Under the pieces are notes generated by a model, which was not told the DNA's origin, ran no database searches, and saw only the letters and a list, made by a program, of their open reading frames with translations. DNA of 26,846 nucleotides, taken from Chara braunii (taxonomy: Eukaryota > Streptophyta > Charophyceae > Charales > Characeae). The translations under genes were made by a program, and so were the position numbers. The stretch lies in NCBI GenBank assembly GCA_003427395.1, contig BFEA01000214.1:2357659-2384504 (forward strand). Reading direction: 5' to 3'. The number at the start of each line of letters is the position of its first letter. Position 1 is the first letter of the stretch. Shown in pieces: positions 18,331 through 26,846 of the stretch.

Positions 18331-18405
18331 CATGTCGCGGTGAATATGTACTTGGGCCTTGTACACACTGCCCATCACACCATGATAATTTATTTTGCCC
18401 AAAAT
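18331..18405 (+). pseudogene. Mitochondrial SSU rRNA fragment, right part (NUMT)
   Basis: Starts with the 13-bp duplication, then ATATGTACTTGGGCC, TTGTACACACTGCCC and ATCACACC, the universal 3' region ending in the TACACACCGCCCGTCAC motif, here with C-to-T and G-to-A changes. It continues recognisably to TTTTGCCCAAAATC, which corresponds to TTTCGCCCGAAGC of plant mitochondrial rrn18. Similarity fades after about 18405, well before the true rRNA 3' end. Confidence 0.85.
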
Positions 18406-19290
18406 CTCTCTCTACAATAAAGCAACGACCTTGATACGTTACACATGACACTTGTCATTGTTGATGGTAGACATTGAAGTCACGTTTTGCATTATCGTCT
18501 AAGTTTATGAACGATGACATCCCTCCTGCCAATACTGCACGGCAGGCGTCATCCAATATACAATAACAATTCATGGTTGTAGGCGGTGGCAGCGACCAGC
18601 CTAACGTGCAACATTTGCCAAATGGATTGCTGTTTTGCTGCCCTGCATATCATCGTGCATTGCCAATCATCCCTGGAGGATACCTTTTCTTCTTTGCAAG
18701 AGTATGGCCTGCACGCTGCCTTCACCTTCTTCAACGAGTATGCTATGGGGGATACCACGTGAGGGAACGACAATGGTATCCCCACTTGTGCAAGATAATA
18801 TGTCCTGCGAGCACACGGGCAAATGAGTAGAAGGGCAGTCCAGCCGACCAACTCATTGCCTTCAATACCCCTGTACGTGGCAAGGCGACCATGCATGACC
18901 TGATTTTGCCAACTTTGCGCGGACCAGGTTGCATGGCGCAGCCTGAACACGAGCATGCAGTTGCTGTTGGCAGCAAAGGGATTTCCGCAATAATGGGTGG
19001 TGTTCAACTCCGGGAGTACTAGCAACGATGACATCACATTGCAGACTTTGTAGCACCAAAACACGAATCACATGCAACGAATCGCCCAGACGAGGGTGCG
19101 TTCAAGAATATGCAGACTTCCCTAAGCGATAACCAGTTCCCATGGAGTCAACTCGGATAGTGGACATCAACGACACTCAGTTTGCAGGTGGTGCATCCAC
19201 CAATCTGCCCTCTCCATGGTCGTGCCGTCTAATGGTGAATGCTGGCCCCATGGAGCTGTGAGGCCTGCGATGCCTTATAGTGTTGAGGAT
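18406..19290. other. No gene recognised
   Basis: The longest frame is a 171-codon minus-strand reading (18549-19064). It has scattered Cys and no domain I recognise, and overlapping plus-strand frames of similar quality exist. Left uncalled. Confidence 0.35.
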
Positions 19291-19310
19291 GGTGGACACA
19301 ATGTGTGGGA

Positions 19311-19730
19311 AGTTAAATGGTCATGATATTATCTTGAAGTTTCATGAGACCTTGGGGTTGATGCACTCTCTTGGCGAGGGGTACACCGTGCACCGTGCTT
19401 GGGTCGCTGCCAAACTTATGGATCTTGGCTTCAAAAGTTGTGGATGAGAGGCATGAGAGGAGGTACTCCAATACCTTCGATGCAGCGCAGAAGATCCTTA
19501 TTTTCCACGATAACTTTTGCGCAAGGTCATAGTGGATGATAGACTGTGAAGAGAGACAAAGCTTTGGATTGGTGAGACGGTTAGAGCGTGCATTCATCGG
19601 CATGTTACAGTGGGAGCCGACGAAGGAGGTGAGCATATGTGATGAAATCGTCAACTCAGCGACGACGCGAAGAGGGAGTGCAAGTGACATCACCTTTGAC
19701 GACAACTGGGGGGCATCCTACTTTGCGTAG
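19311..19730 (+). pseudogene. Possible decayed coding tract, function unknown
   Basis: A plus-strand reading from 19311 (MCGKLNGHDIILKF, then AWVAAKLMDLGFKS) breaks near 19440 and seems to continue in another frame: NTFDAAQKILIFHDNF, one in-frame stop, WMIDCEERQSFGLVRRL, ITFDDNWGASYF. The mix of hydrophobic and charged residues looks protein-like, but I recognise no family. It could be a transposase or host-gene relic. An antisense frame of similar length exists, so the strand is not certain. Confidence 0.3.
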
Positions 19731-20287
19731 GAAATTGAGAGCACCGTTGTCACTCCAGGAAAATCCTCATGCACGAGGCACAAGGAACAGAAGGCAAACT
19801 GGAATAGTCTATGGTGCTATTAGTAAGGCGGGCACCATTACCAACTTCACTAGCACGAATACCATGCGAAGAAGCAACCACGATGAATGACCTCAACGAG
19901 ACAATGGCGCATGGTCACAACTTTGTCGAACTGCTTCGTCTTGCTCTTCAGCTCCATGGAAGGTCAGGCGTAGGCTGATTCCAGTGTGCCATGCGCTGGT
20001 GCTAGGAGGGAGAGGCAACGCCTCGGATGACAATGACCCTTGATATACAATCCATTTTGTTGTGCTCCATTCGTGAAAGGAAAGATGTTCTGGGTGGTGT
20101 CGGGTGTGTGATTCTGCGCTGCAGTTGGAATCGTAGCTATGTATGTGCGGATCTGACATGGTCCAGCCACCATCCGCCGTTTGTTCCAGTCATGTTGCAG
20201 GACAGTCTGCTCCAAGAACTTAGCTGCCATTCCCTTCACAAGCCAACCAGAGGGTCGATAATATGTTCAGCTAGTATGCGTTAACGC
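19731..20287. other. No gene recognised
   Basis: Several overlapping frames on both strands; none carries a motif. The plus-strand retroelement coding that follows becomes recognisable only at 20288. Confidence 0.35.
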
Positions 20288-20981
20288 ACTGCTACTCTTG
20301 CAGAACCCCTAAGGGAAATGATGAGACAAGAGACTGACTTATCTTGGACTGAAAAAATACAGACTGCTGCAGAAACTTTACAAGAAAAATTAAAAAATGG
20401 GGGTGTGGTGTTGGGAGTGTCTTTCTATGATGATGAGGAAGGAAGACCGTTCATCATCGAGGCAGATGGAGGACCAGTTGCTCTGGGTGGTGTACTCACA
20501 CAGAAGGATGAGAATGGTAGAGAAAAACCTCTAAGGTTTGAGAGTAGGACTCTCAACTCCACAGAAAGCGGTTACACCCAATTCAGGAAAGACACTATGT
20601 CATTAGAAGGAAATTCACTCTGAGAACTTATGCATCTACTGTGATTGGTGCAATTAAGAAACACCAACAAGTAGATCCAACAGTAAGCAGATGAAGAACC
20701 TTCATCTGGACTTTTGATTTTGTTTTGGAAAAGATTCCAACTGTGAAAAACAGAGCAGATGGCCTAAGTCGAATCGAGTGAGGAAAGATGAAGAGGAAAA
20801 AGATATTGAAGGAACTATTGAAGAATCCTCTTATGTCGATAATTTTCTGGATGGGAAGAGACATATTCCATTTGATCATGGAAAAGCAATTGTTGTGGAC
20901 ACGACTCACCTTCATGGCGAGCTGGAGGCGGAAAATATGCTCAAAGCACTGGCTGCATCGGAGCTGGCAGCGACAATGTGA
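20288..20981 (+). pseudogene. Ty3/gypsy RNase H relic
   Basis: The reading begins inside the connection region after reverse transcriptase (LAEPLREMMRQ, then LSWTEKIQTAAETLQEKL). It enters RNase H with FIIEADGGPVALGGVL (the first catalytic Asp is kept in EADGG), the conserved QKDENGREKPLRFESRTLN, and a further stretch through YTQFRKD. A frameshift near 20600 moves the reading to FTLRTYASTVIGAIKKH and VDPTVSR. A TGA at 20692 stands where Trp is usual. RTFIWTFDFVLEKIP and NRADGLSRIE close the domain, and an acidic linker (20778-20981) follows. The domain degrades RNA in the RNA-DNA hybrid during LTR-retrotransposon replication. RT, integrase and LTRs were not found nearby, so this is a fragment. 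The DGGP form differs from the common plant TDAS form. Confidence 0.85.
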
Positions 20982-20984
20982 GGC

Positions 20985-21370
20985 AACACAACTGTGAGAG
21001 AAGATGCAATGTTCAAGGGAGCGGGTAGCACACCTGGAGGCAGATATACCAAGGAGAACAGAGAGACCCTCCTCTCTGCACCGGAGAACCTGCTTCCCCG
21101 CAGGTTCACTGCAGTCGCCAACCTGGTGGTGTCCATCAGCCAACAACCACAAGGGTACCTCTTCTTCCCATGGATTCAAGCAAACATCATCACCAATATA
21201 TTATGTGCAGCATGCAGCTGTTGAGGGGATGCCCCCTGATGCCAACTGACGTGACATCGCCATTGCAGAACACCTGCAGAGGTCAATGGCGATGGATGCA
21301 AAGTCATAAAGCAGTTCGTGGGCCGAAGCTGCAAGATTTTGTTTATTTTTTTTGAAGTGGAACAAGCGGA
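20985..21370. other. No gene recognised downstream of RNase H
   Basis: A plus-strand frame at 20994-21224 follows the retroelement directly but matches no integrase or chromodomain motif that I can see. Confidence 0.35.
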
Positions 21371-21372
21371 TG

Positions 21373-21392
21373 CCCGCCGCGGCTGCGGCGGG
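21373..21392. repeat. GC-rich hairpin
   Basis: Perfect 8-bp stem CCCGCCGC/GCGGCGGG with loop GGCT. Confidence 0.75.
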
Positions 21393-21427
21393 GGCCATGA
21401 GCAGGGGTAAAAAACGTACAAAACAGC

Positions 21428-21483
21428 TATGTACCTTCCCATGTTCCAATGCAAGATTAATTGTCATTTTGCACATTTGGTGA
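21428..21483. repeat. Short repeat R1, copy 1
   Basis: TATGTACCTTCCCATG ... GATTAATTGTCATTTTGCAC ... ATTTGGTGA. It recurs at 22100-22153; a partial third copy (TATGTACCTCCCCAT) starts at 24049. Confidence 0.7.
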
Positions 21484-21540
21484 CCGTCGGAGCAAAGGCC
21501 CAAAGGATGCTGCTGCCTCCAGTAACGAACATAGGGGCCT

Positions 21541-21610
21541 CGCTCCACTCTCGACATGCACATCAAGGCCAAAAGGGACTCGTTCCACTCTCGACATGCA
21601 CATCAAGGCC
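21541..21610. repeat. 40-bp tandem duplication
   Basis: The 30-mers at 21541-21570 and 21581-21610 differ at one base (CGCTCCACTC against CGTTCCACTC). Confidence 0.9.
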
Positions 21611-21654
21611 CAAGGTGATACACATGCTGATAACCCCGGAAAGAAAAGCAGTGC

Positions 21655-21880
21655 ATGTCCTCCGCCACCCCCCCGCCCCCCACACCTCACCCCCCTCCCC
21701 TCACTCCCCTCCCCTTTCTTTTTCCTATCTGCTATCCTTCGCCTCTGCCCAAAAAACGACAAAAAGAAAAAAAGAAAAGAAAAGATGATCACCACCCCCA
21801 CTGCTCCGCTACGCCTCTCCCCGACCACCTTGCCCTACTCCTTAGCCACCTTCCCGTGCCCCTCCCTGTCATCATCCTCT
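21655..21880. repeat. Low-complexity C-rich and A-rich tract
   Basis: CCCC/CACC-rich sequence, then an AAAAAG-rich run at about 21755-21785, then more C-rich sequence. Proline-rich frames through it are not credible genes. Confidence 0.75.
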
Positions 21881-21889
21881 TCTCTTGGT

Positions 21890-21940
21890 GAGCTGAGAGT
21901 GGTTTTACTCGTGAAGTTCCATCATCTGGATTCAAACACA
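21890..21940. repeat. Short repeat R2, copy 1
   Basis: A 51-nt block centred on GTGGTTTTACTCGTGAAGTT. It recurs at 22239-22289 with three or four differences. Confidence 0.85.
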
Positions 21941-22099
21941 GGTCCGTATTTCAACAGTTTATTTGTGTACCGACTAAGTTAGGGTCTCTGGTATATTTGG
22001 TTAGTTCTGGAGCCAGGAGCGACCGGATGCGTGCATGGACAACGAAGCAGTTTCATATCTTTTGTCTTTGGCCCAAGTAGGGGCGAAAAAAAAAAGTGG

Positions 22100-22153
22100 T
22101 GTATCTTCCCCATTCCCAGCGGAAGATTCACTCTCATTTTGCACATTTGGTGA
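22100..22153. repeat. Short repeat R1, copy 2
   Basis: Counterpart of 21428-21483. CTCATTTTGCACATTTGGTG is nearly identical; the left part is diverged. Confidence 0.7.
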
Positions 22154-22238
22154 GTTGCATGGTTGCACACGTGGTGAGTTTTTTTTTGTTTTTTTTTTTC
22201 GTTCTTTATAAGGGCGACGACCTGGAGATCTCACCATT

Positions 22239-22289
22239 GAGCTGATAGTGGTTTTACTCGTGAAGTTCCATCATCTGGATTTGAACACA
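22239..22289. repeat. Short repeat R2, copy 2
   Basis: Counterpart of 21890-21940. R1 then R2 occur in the same order in both places, implying two copies of one element. Confidence 0.85.
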
Positions 22290-22304
22290 TGCCTGCATGT
22301 CAGC

Positions 22305-22434
22305 TACTCCATATGGCCCTAAGAACACCACAGCCAGCTCTCGTTGTCGTTTTTGCACGAACAGCATCCCCACAAAAAGCCAAAAAAAAAAAATTCGACT
22401 CCACGTGGCCCTAGAGTACTACAGCCCTCGCTCC
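22305..22434. repeat. Short repeat R3, two copies
   Basis: TACTCCATATGGCCCTAAGA (22305) and GACTCCACGTGGCCCTAGAG (22397) both continue into ACTACAGCC or CACCACAGCC and then CTCG or CTCTCG. Period 92 bp. Confidence 0.65.
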
Positions 22435-22730
22435 TCTGCTCACCAGTTGAAACGAATCTTCTTGTATAATACAGGAAGATACATGAAAAGCAAACAACAA
22501 ATCTACCGAAAAAACAAAACAAAACGAACGGATGACTCTGAACTTCGCTGTGCTATGAACTGGTATTCGAACATGCGCCGGCGCGAGTTGGGAACGACAG
22601 CGTTCGTTGGGCCTGCCACTTGTCCCGGCGGCTTTCCCAACACTGGAAGGCGGGTCTGCGTGGGAGCGTCACGTGAGACCCGCTATTTGCTTCAAGAGTA
22701 TTAATTAAATTATAATTATTAAGGAAGGAA
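22435..22730. other. No gene recognised
   Basis: A plus-strand frame (22297-22704) crosses repeat R3 and an A-rich run and has no recognisable domain. Confidence 0.35.
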
Positions 22731-22734
22731 AAAC

Positions 22735-22806
22735 ACGTCCTTATGGTCCTGGCTCCTTGTCCATTCTGGGGACCGGGAGTTCGGTTCCTATTCCCCCGGC
22801 AAGCCA
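22735..22806 (+). pseudogene. tRNA-like relic
   Basis: GTCC/GGAC around a short loop resembles an anticodon arm, and GGGAGTTCGGTTCC, with flanking CCGGG/CCCGG pairing, resembles a T arm with a B box. The A box and acceptor stem are unclear. Probably a SINE or tRNA pseudogene fragment. Confidence 0.4.
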
Positions 22807-22836
22807 AAGTAATACATGATTTACACACTCGCGCCT

Positions 22837-23070
22837 CCTTCGGTTAGGCCGAAGGATCCCTGACCAGCATTGATTACTCCTGAGTGAGGAGGATTGACGA
22901 TCAGCTTGCCCTTCTGAACTATTCCTCTCAGGCTCCTCCTCCGGGCCTGTCTGCTAGGGCTTCGCTGAACGAGAATCGTGAGAAGTTCTGCTTCTATGTT
23001 GATCCTGATTGAGATCCGACCTTCCTGTACGTGTTGATGGTTCCCTATCATGATCGTCTTGGAGGATCAT
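22837..23070. repeat. Hairpin cluster
   Basis: CCTTCGG/CCGAAGG with loop TTAGG (22837-22855); CCTGAGTGAGGA with TCCTCTCAGG (22879-22932, two unpaired bases); and ATGATC/GATCAT with a 9-nt loop (23050-23070). No coding sequence was recognised across them. Confidence 0.55.
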
Positions 23071-24267
23071 TTTATGGCAAGAAATAACTATTGAAGTGCG
23101 AGAAATTGTTGTTGAACCACCAGTACCTCGCTCAGCTGTTGAAGCCGAGCCTGAAAATGCCCTGCACGCCAAACAAAAGACAAGCCACCGCGGGCCTCAT
23201 TTTGGATGGCCCCACAAGCCATTTTGGTCCGGTACCCCGACCCCCAAAAGTTGTGACCATATATGGCTGCGTATTTCTTTTTCAAGCGGGGAAAGGTAAT
23301 GGTGGTTTGAAGTGCCTGTCTAGCATTGAGATTACGGTTTCGTGTCAGAGTTTCATTAGAGGAGAGGGTGGATCCGGATTGGAGGGTTTAGGGTTTAGGT
23401 TGCTTGGCAGTTTTCGCACGGTCAGGTATGAGGATGTGTGACTTTGTTGTTGGTATCGCTGCCTGTCATCTACGTTGACCACTTTTCTTTCATTGTTCGA
23501 TTTTAGTTTTTGTCTTCCGAGCCTGTGTGTATACACAAGTTTGGAGTTCATATTTTGAATCCTGGCTATGGATGTTCAGTCAGTGAGGCCGTGTCACCAA
23601 TGCATATTGTATTCCAAAGTGCGAGACGATTAAACAAAGTGTTTGCAACCTTTTTTGATACTCAAAGTGTACGTTACCCTTTCATTATCATCAACACGCA
23701 GCTCCGTTTTTACAATTTCTTTTTGATCATTTGCATAGCGATTACTCTTTGCTTGGATTGTGATCACCCTGGCTATGCAATGTTCTTGATTGCGGAATGG
23801 GTTGTTCCTTCGACCATGCGGGTGCCGGTTGCTTGTGCACTGCTATATGGCCACCTGCTGGTTCGATGTGCATTTGCGCGGACCTTGTATATTTGAGAAG
23901 ACATACATGCTATTCAAACCACATGCGCATACATCGCAGGGAAAAGAAAAAGTTAAATAAAATCGCTGTGCAACCACCACCAAAAGACAAAACAAAAAAG
24001 ACAAACAGACACAGACACATGGGTTGTGGTCATTTCATTCAGAGGACTATGTACCTCCCCATCCGCACGGAAAGTACTGAATGGAACAAATTGCATTCAC
24101 ACTCCGATCATTCACACTTGTCTTGCATGCAAACAGCGATACAGCAACGGGCGACATGCGCCCTGACAGTACTTAAGATATCGTAACCAGATATGAGTTC
24201 TCTTCAACTGGCTATGGCGACTGGGCGCCCACACAACTCACTGTTCGCACTCTGGATCACCCTGGAT
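23071..24267. other. No gene recognised
   Basis: Frames at 23091-23441, 23510-23896 and 23797-24186 have no recognisable domains. Two TTTAGGG-type telomere units occur at 23383-23399. A partial copy of short repeat R1 starts at 24049. Confidence 0.4.
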
Positions 24268-24305
24268 CTGTCTCTTATACACATCTAGATGTGTATAAGA
24301 GACAG
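24268..24305. other. Nextera mate-pair junction adapter (assembly artefact)
   Basis: CTGTCTCTTATACACATCT (24268-24286) is directly followed by its own reverse complement, AGATGTGTATAAGAGACAG (24287-24305). These are the two 19-bp Tn5 mosaic ends of the Nextera circularisation junction, left in by incomplete trimming. The sequence is not genomic. A frame through it starts MCIRDR, a known-looking artefact peptide. The flanks may be brought together falsely. Confidence 0.98.
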
Positions 24306-24765
24306 GTATCATACGCAACACACACACACGCTATGCTACAGCTATGGCAGCGCTAGCTGCCACTACCTATCGCTACACTACACTTCTCTGCCCAGTTCGT
24401 CTTCGGGCACACTGCAGACCTCCTCGCACAAGCTGCTAAGGCAGCGCTTCCGCATGGCATCCGCAGGAATGAATGAATGGCTGGACGCAGCCTCTTGATT
24501 TATACTTCTGCGCTGCGTTGGTCTGCCCTGTATACCTGGCCCATGGTGCACACAGTCCCCCCCGTGGTACTTGCTGGACCGGACTGGTACTTTCTAGACT
24601 CTCCCATGACTGCATGGCGACTACCCTACGACGCAGTGCAGTTGCACTGGGGTCCTACTATTTGCCCTTGCCACTTGTCCTCGTCTCCAACATGGGCTTG
24701 CTTTAGTCACACCACTTGCCCACTTGCCTGCACCACTTGACCACTTGCCAACCTTCTAGAAGGAC
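24306..24765. other. No gene recognised after the adapter
   Basis: Contains a short CA run at about 24322 and degenerate CCACTTGCC-type repeats at 24670-24750. Short frames only. Linkage to the sequence left of 24268 is uncertain. Confidence 0.4.
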
Positions 24766-24767
24766 TG

Positions 24768-24816
24768 CAGCTAGCCTTCTAATCTACAGGTCTACGGATC
24801 GAATCCTGGCTACCTA
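24768..24816 (+). pseudogene. tRNA-like 3' half
   Basis: GCCTTCTAATC resembles the anticodon loop of tRNA-Arg(UCU), and GGATCGAATCC matches the B box at 10 of 11 positions. There is no acceptable D arm or acceptor stem. TCTACAGGTC followed by a B-box-like GGTTCAACTC recurs at about 24852, suggesting duplication of this fragment. Confidence 0.4.
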
Positions 24817-25352
24817 TAGACCTACGACAGACCTACCTACCACTGGCGGTTCTACAGGTCGCAGGTTCAACTCTTCGAGTTGACGCAGGTATTGTACACA
24901 GGTAAGTTGGGGAACTAGGGATCGAGCCCTGGGATCTGCCTCAGCTACCACGAATTGGTGAATACCGTTTCAAAATGTCCCTTGTGCAGCCCTTTCAACA
25001 TCATGATCGCTATGTCCATGGGTGATGAAACAGAGAATGCACCATATGGCAAAAAAGGGGAAAAGAACAAAAATTTTAAACTGGGCCAATACTCCATGTG
25101 CACCCTGTGGGCCTGTGCTATCTGTTGTGAGTGGAACACTGTAGGCTGGGTGTAACAGGCAGCGCTATGTCCACTTGATGCTGTATACAGTCAGTGAGCC
25201 GGGGGCGATCTGTGGTGGGGGTGTGGTGCTCTGTGGGTTGTGTGGTACCACGTGAGTTGGGTGCAAAACCGAAAACAACAGAAGGGATGATACCTGCAAT
25301 AGGATGGATGTGACCGATTTATGGGCTGTCATGACCTGCAAAATCACAGATG
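24817..25352. other. No gene recognised
   Basis: Overlapping short frames occur near 24945-25155 on both strands and near 25165-25395 on the minus strand. None has a domain I recognise. Confidence 0.35.
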
Positions 25353-25377
25353 AGAACTCTGCTGTTTTCAGAGTTCT
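25353..25377. repeat. Hairpin AGAACTCT/AGAGTTCT
   Basis: Perfect 8-bp stem with 9-nt loop GCTGTTTTC. Confidence 0.7.
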
Positions 25378-25571
25378 GCCGCTGGAATGTGCCACCCTCT
25401 GAAATTCCCGCTTTCTGCTGGGATTTCTAAGTTTCCGTGTGTTTGTCTGAGTGCATGATTGCTTGGGTGTGTGTGACCCACTAGGGTACTCGTACGCTTG
25501 GAAGGCACTTGAGCCTGGTATTTACCTCCAGCTGTGCCTTTGTGGGTTGCAGCGGGGACAGCGGTAGGCTA

Positions 25572-25672
25572 GGCCCTCGTAGATGGAAAACGCTTCGGGT
25601 AGCGGGTGGGCTAGGCCCGCTTACGATGGAAAACACTTGAGCAGCGAGCCTCGTAGATGGAAAACATTTGCG
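25572..25672. repeat. Three GATGGAAAAC repeats
   Basis: GTAGATGGAAAACGCTT, ACGATGGAAAACACTT and GTAGATGGAAAACATTT, at about 25579, 25626 and 25652, with related GCTAGGCCC or GCGAGCCTC leaders. Confidence 0.7.
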
Positions 25673-25682
25673 CCCAAGAAGG

Positions 25683-25796
25683 CAGCTGCTCGGTATACTT
25701 TTGGGAGGAGCGAAGTGCTCCTCATTTTGTGGTGTCACACAGCTGCTTGGTATATCTTTTGGGGGAGTGAAGTGCTCCTCATTTCGCAGTGTGCAA
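25683..25796. repeat. 57-bp tandem pair with internal hairpin
   Basis: Units 25683-25739 and 25740-25796. Each holds a hairpin around GAAGT: AGGAGC/GCTCCT, then GGAGT/GCTCC (one T-G). The period is divisible by three, and the minus strand stays open through it, giving a 19-residue repeat beginning NEEHF. Coding is possible but unsupported. Confidence 0.75.
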
Positions 25797-25799
25797 GTT

Positions 25800-26753
25800 T
25801 GGCGTGACACTGCTGGAGCGAGTGCTTGGTGTGTCCAGCGCTGGGGAGGAAGAAGGCGGCCTGGCCCCTCCGCTCAGCTATGGTGGAGCGACCAGGGTGG
25901 AAGGGGTGTAGGAGGAGGACGAAGGTGAGCAAGGAGGAGAGTGACGGGGGTGCTTACCTGGCTATGCTGGACGGCATCTTCATCTTCTTCGTTGGCGCTG
26001 CATCTGGAAGGCCCCAGTGGAGGTGCGCTGCTTCAAGGAGGACTTCAGGGCAGAGTTAGGCATGGTGGCCGTAGTCGAGGAGAACTATCAGCTTTGCGTT
26101 GTTCTTTGAACATCGGAGCAAGGTCCCGCTAGTCCACCATAGCCACCCACTACTAGAAGGTGGAAGAAGGTGTAGGACATGGCTATGGTGAACCTCATTA
26201 GTTGCTGGCATTAACGAGGAGATTCGGACATTGGTTCTGGTTCATTCTTTTATTGTTGTTGTTATTCTTATCGTTATTCTTATTACTTATTTATTGTTGG
26301 AGACACAAGGATGTTGAAGGGGGCGGTGAGTTTGAAGGGGATTTGACATCGGTCTTTGCTGGTGTCATCTTCTTCTTCTACTTCCATGCTTATTTCTTCT
26401 GCTTCCTTTGTCTATTTCTCTTTCCAATTCTTTCTTTGTGTTATTGCACTTCAGGATAGCCAGGATCATAACAGGGCAGTGTTCACCCTTTCCTACTGGA
26501 TGTGCCCCTGCATCGACTGGGCGAGTCCAGGTTAATAATTCTGATTCGAGCTGGGATCCGCAGTTGCACCGTTCAGTGATAAAAAGAAAGAAGAAAAGGA
26601 CTATCTCGAGTTAAATACAACTCAGCCTGTGGAAAACACAACTGCATAGATTACACAAACACCATTTGGTGTTGTCAAGTTATCGCGGGTGATGTGAAGT
26701 GGATGGGACTTCCCTTCCGAAGGAGATGAAGCACATATAATCTTCTCTCTTGT

Positions 26754-26754
<1 letters not shown>
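25800..26754. other. No gene recognised; T-rich tract
   Basis: Short frames only. A pyrimidine-rich region at 26240-26450 gives Leu/Phe-rich translations that reflect composition rather than a membrane protein. Confidence 0.4.

Positions 26755-26846
<92 letters not shown>
26755..26846. repeat. Compound microsatellite (CA)n(GA)n
   Basis: (CA)15 at 26755-26784, then (GA)31 running to the last base. The window ends inside the repeat, as contigs often do. Confidence 0.98.

Noticed and set aside
16060-18405. Bacterial 16S rRNA contamination
   Set aside because: ATATGTAC after the GGTGA and the GCCCAAAATC continuation fit plant mitochondrial rrn18. The sequence is also decayed and interrupted by a eukaryote-type retroposon.
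18549-19064. A 171-codon minus-strand frame
   Set aside because: No recognisable motif, and competing frames on the other strand look equally plausible.
20628-21179. A 183-codon minus-strand frame, the longest in the window
   Set aside because: It is antisense to the RNase H relic and its linker and has no domain of its own.
21461-21982. A 173-codon Pro/Ser-rich frame
   Set aside because: It is a translation of C-rich and A-rich low-complexity sequence and a 40-bp tandem pair.
23383-23399. Telomere-type TTTAGGG sequence
   Set aside because: Only about two units are present, which can occur by chance; it is not evidence of an interstitial telomere.
24289-24498. A 69-codon frame starting MCIRDR
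   Set aside because: It starts inside the Nextera adapter; the first residues are translated adapter.
26202-26459. An 85-codon Leu/Phe-rich frame resembling a membrane protein
   Set aside because: The hydrophobicity comes from a T-rich tract, with no other support for a gene.

Overview
This looks like repeat-dominated nuclear DNA from a plant-lineage eukaryote, probably a streptophyte alga. The evidence is two decayed U6 snRNA copies, a fragment of plant-type mitochondrial small-subunit rRNA, a poly(A)-tailed retroposon, Ty3/gypsy RNase H, and long tracts without open coding frames. The wording of a decayed reverse-transcriptase gene reminds me of Chara braunii hypothetical proteins; that is memory, not a search. 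I see no intact protein-coding gene. Nearly everything recognisable is a relic, and many relics show C-to-T or G-to-A changes at CpG.

Layout. 1-1.1 kb: two U6 pseudogenes on the minus strand. 1.1-3.2 kb: hairpin-rich sequence including two families in which the loop is kept and the stem changes on both arms. 3.4-3.8 kb: degenerate GCTGC-type repeats. 4.5-5.2 kb: seven copies of a hairpin with a near-constant CATAAGTTTGGG loop and covarying stems, several with a downstream segment complementary to the loop (an H-type pseudoknot layout). 5.2-7.8 kb and 8.8-11.4 kb: two diverged copies of one ~2.6 kb repeat, each carrying five ~120-bp units that alternate between two subtypes, then a pair of conserved hairpins. 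A further block at 7.9-8.2 kb matches 1.1-1.46 kb. 12.6-16.0 kb: a decayed plus-strand gene with a charged coiled-coil N-terminal part followed by a reverse transcriptase. 16.06-18.4 kb: a mitochondrial rRNA fragment split by a 2.2 kb retroposon with a 13-bp target-site duplication and a 26-nt poly(A) tail. 19.3-21.0 kb: a possible unknown decayed coding tract, then a broken Ty3/gypsy RNase H. 21.4-26.8 kb: short duplicated repeats, tRNA-like relics, simple repeats, and one library artefact.

Two points matter most. First, 24268-24305 is exactly the Nextera mate-pair junction adapter, so sequence left and right of it may not be adjacent in the genome. Second, the left 11 kb repeatedly shows hairpins whose stems change in a paired way while loops or flanks stay constant. 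That is either a set of undescribed structured RNA elements or the trace of a mutational process that keeps palindromes matched; the window cannot decide between them.
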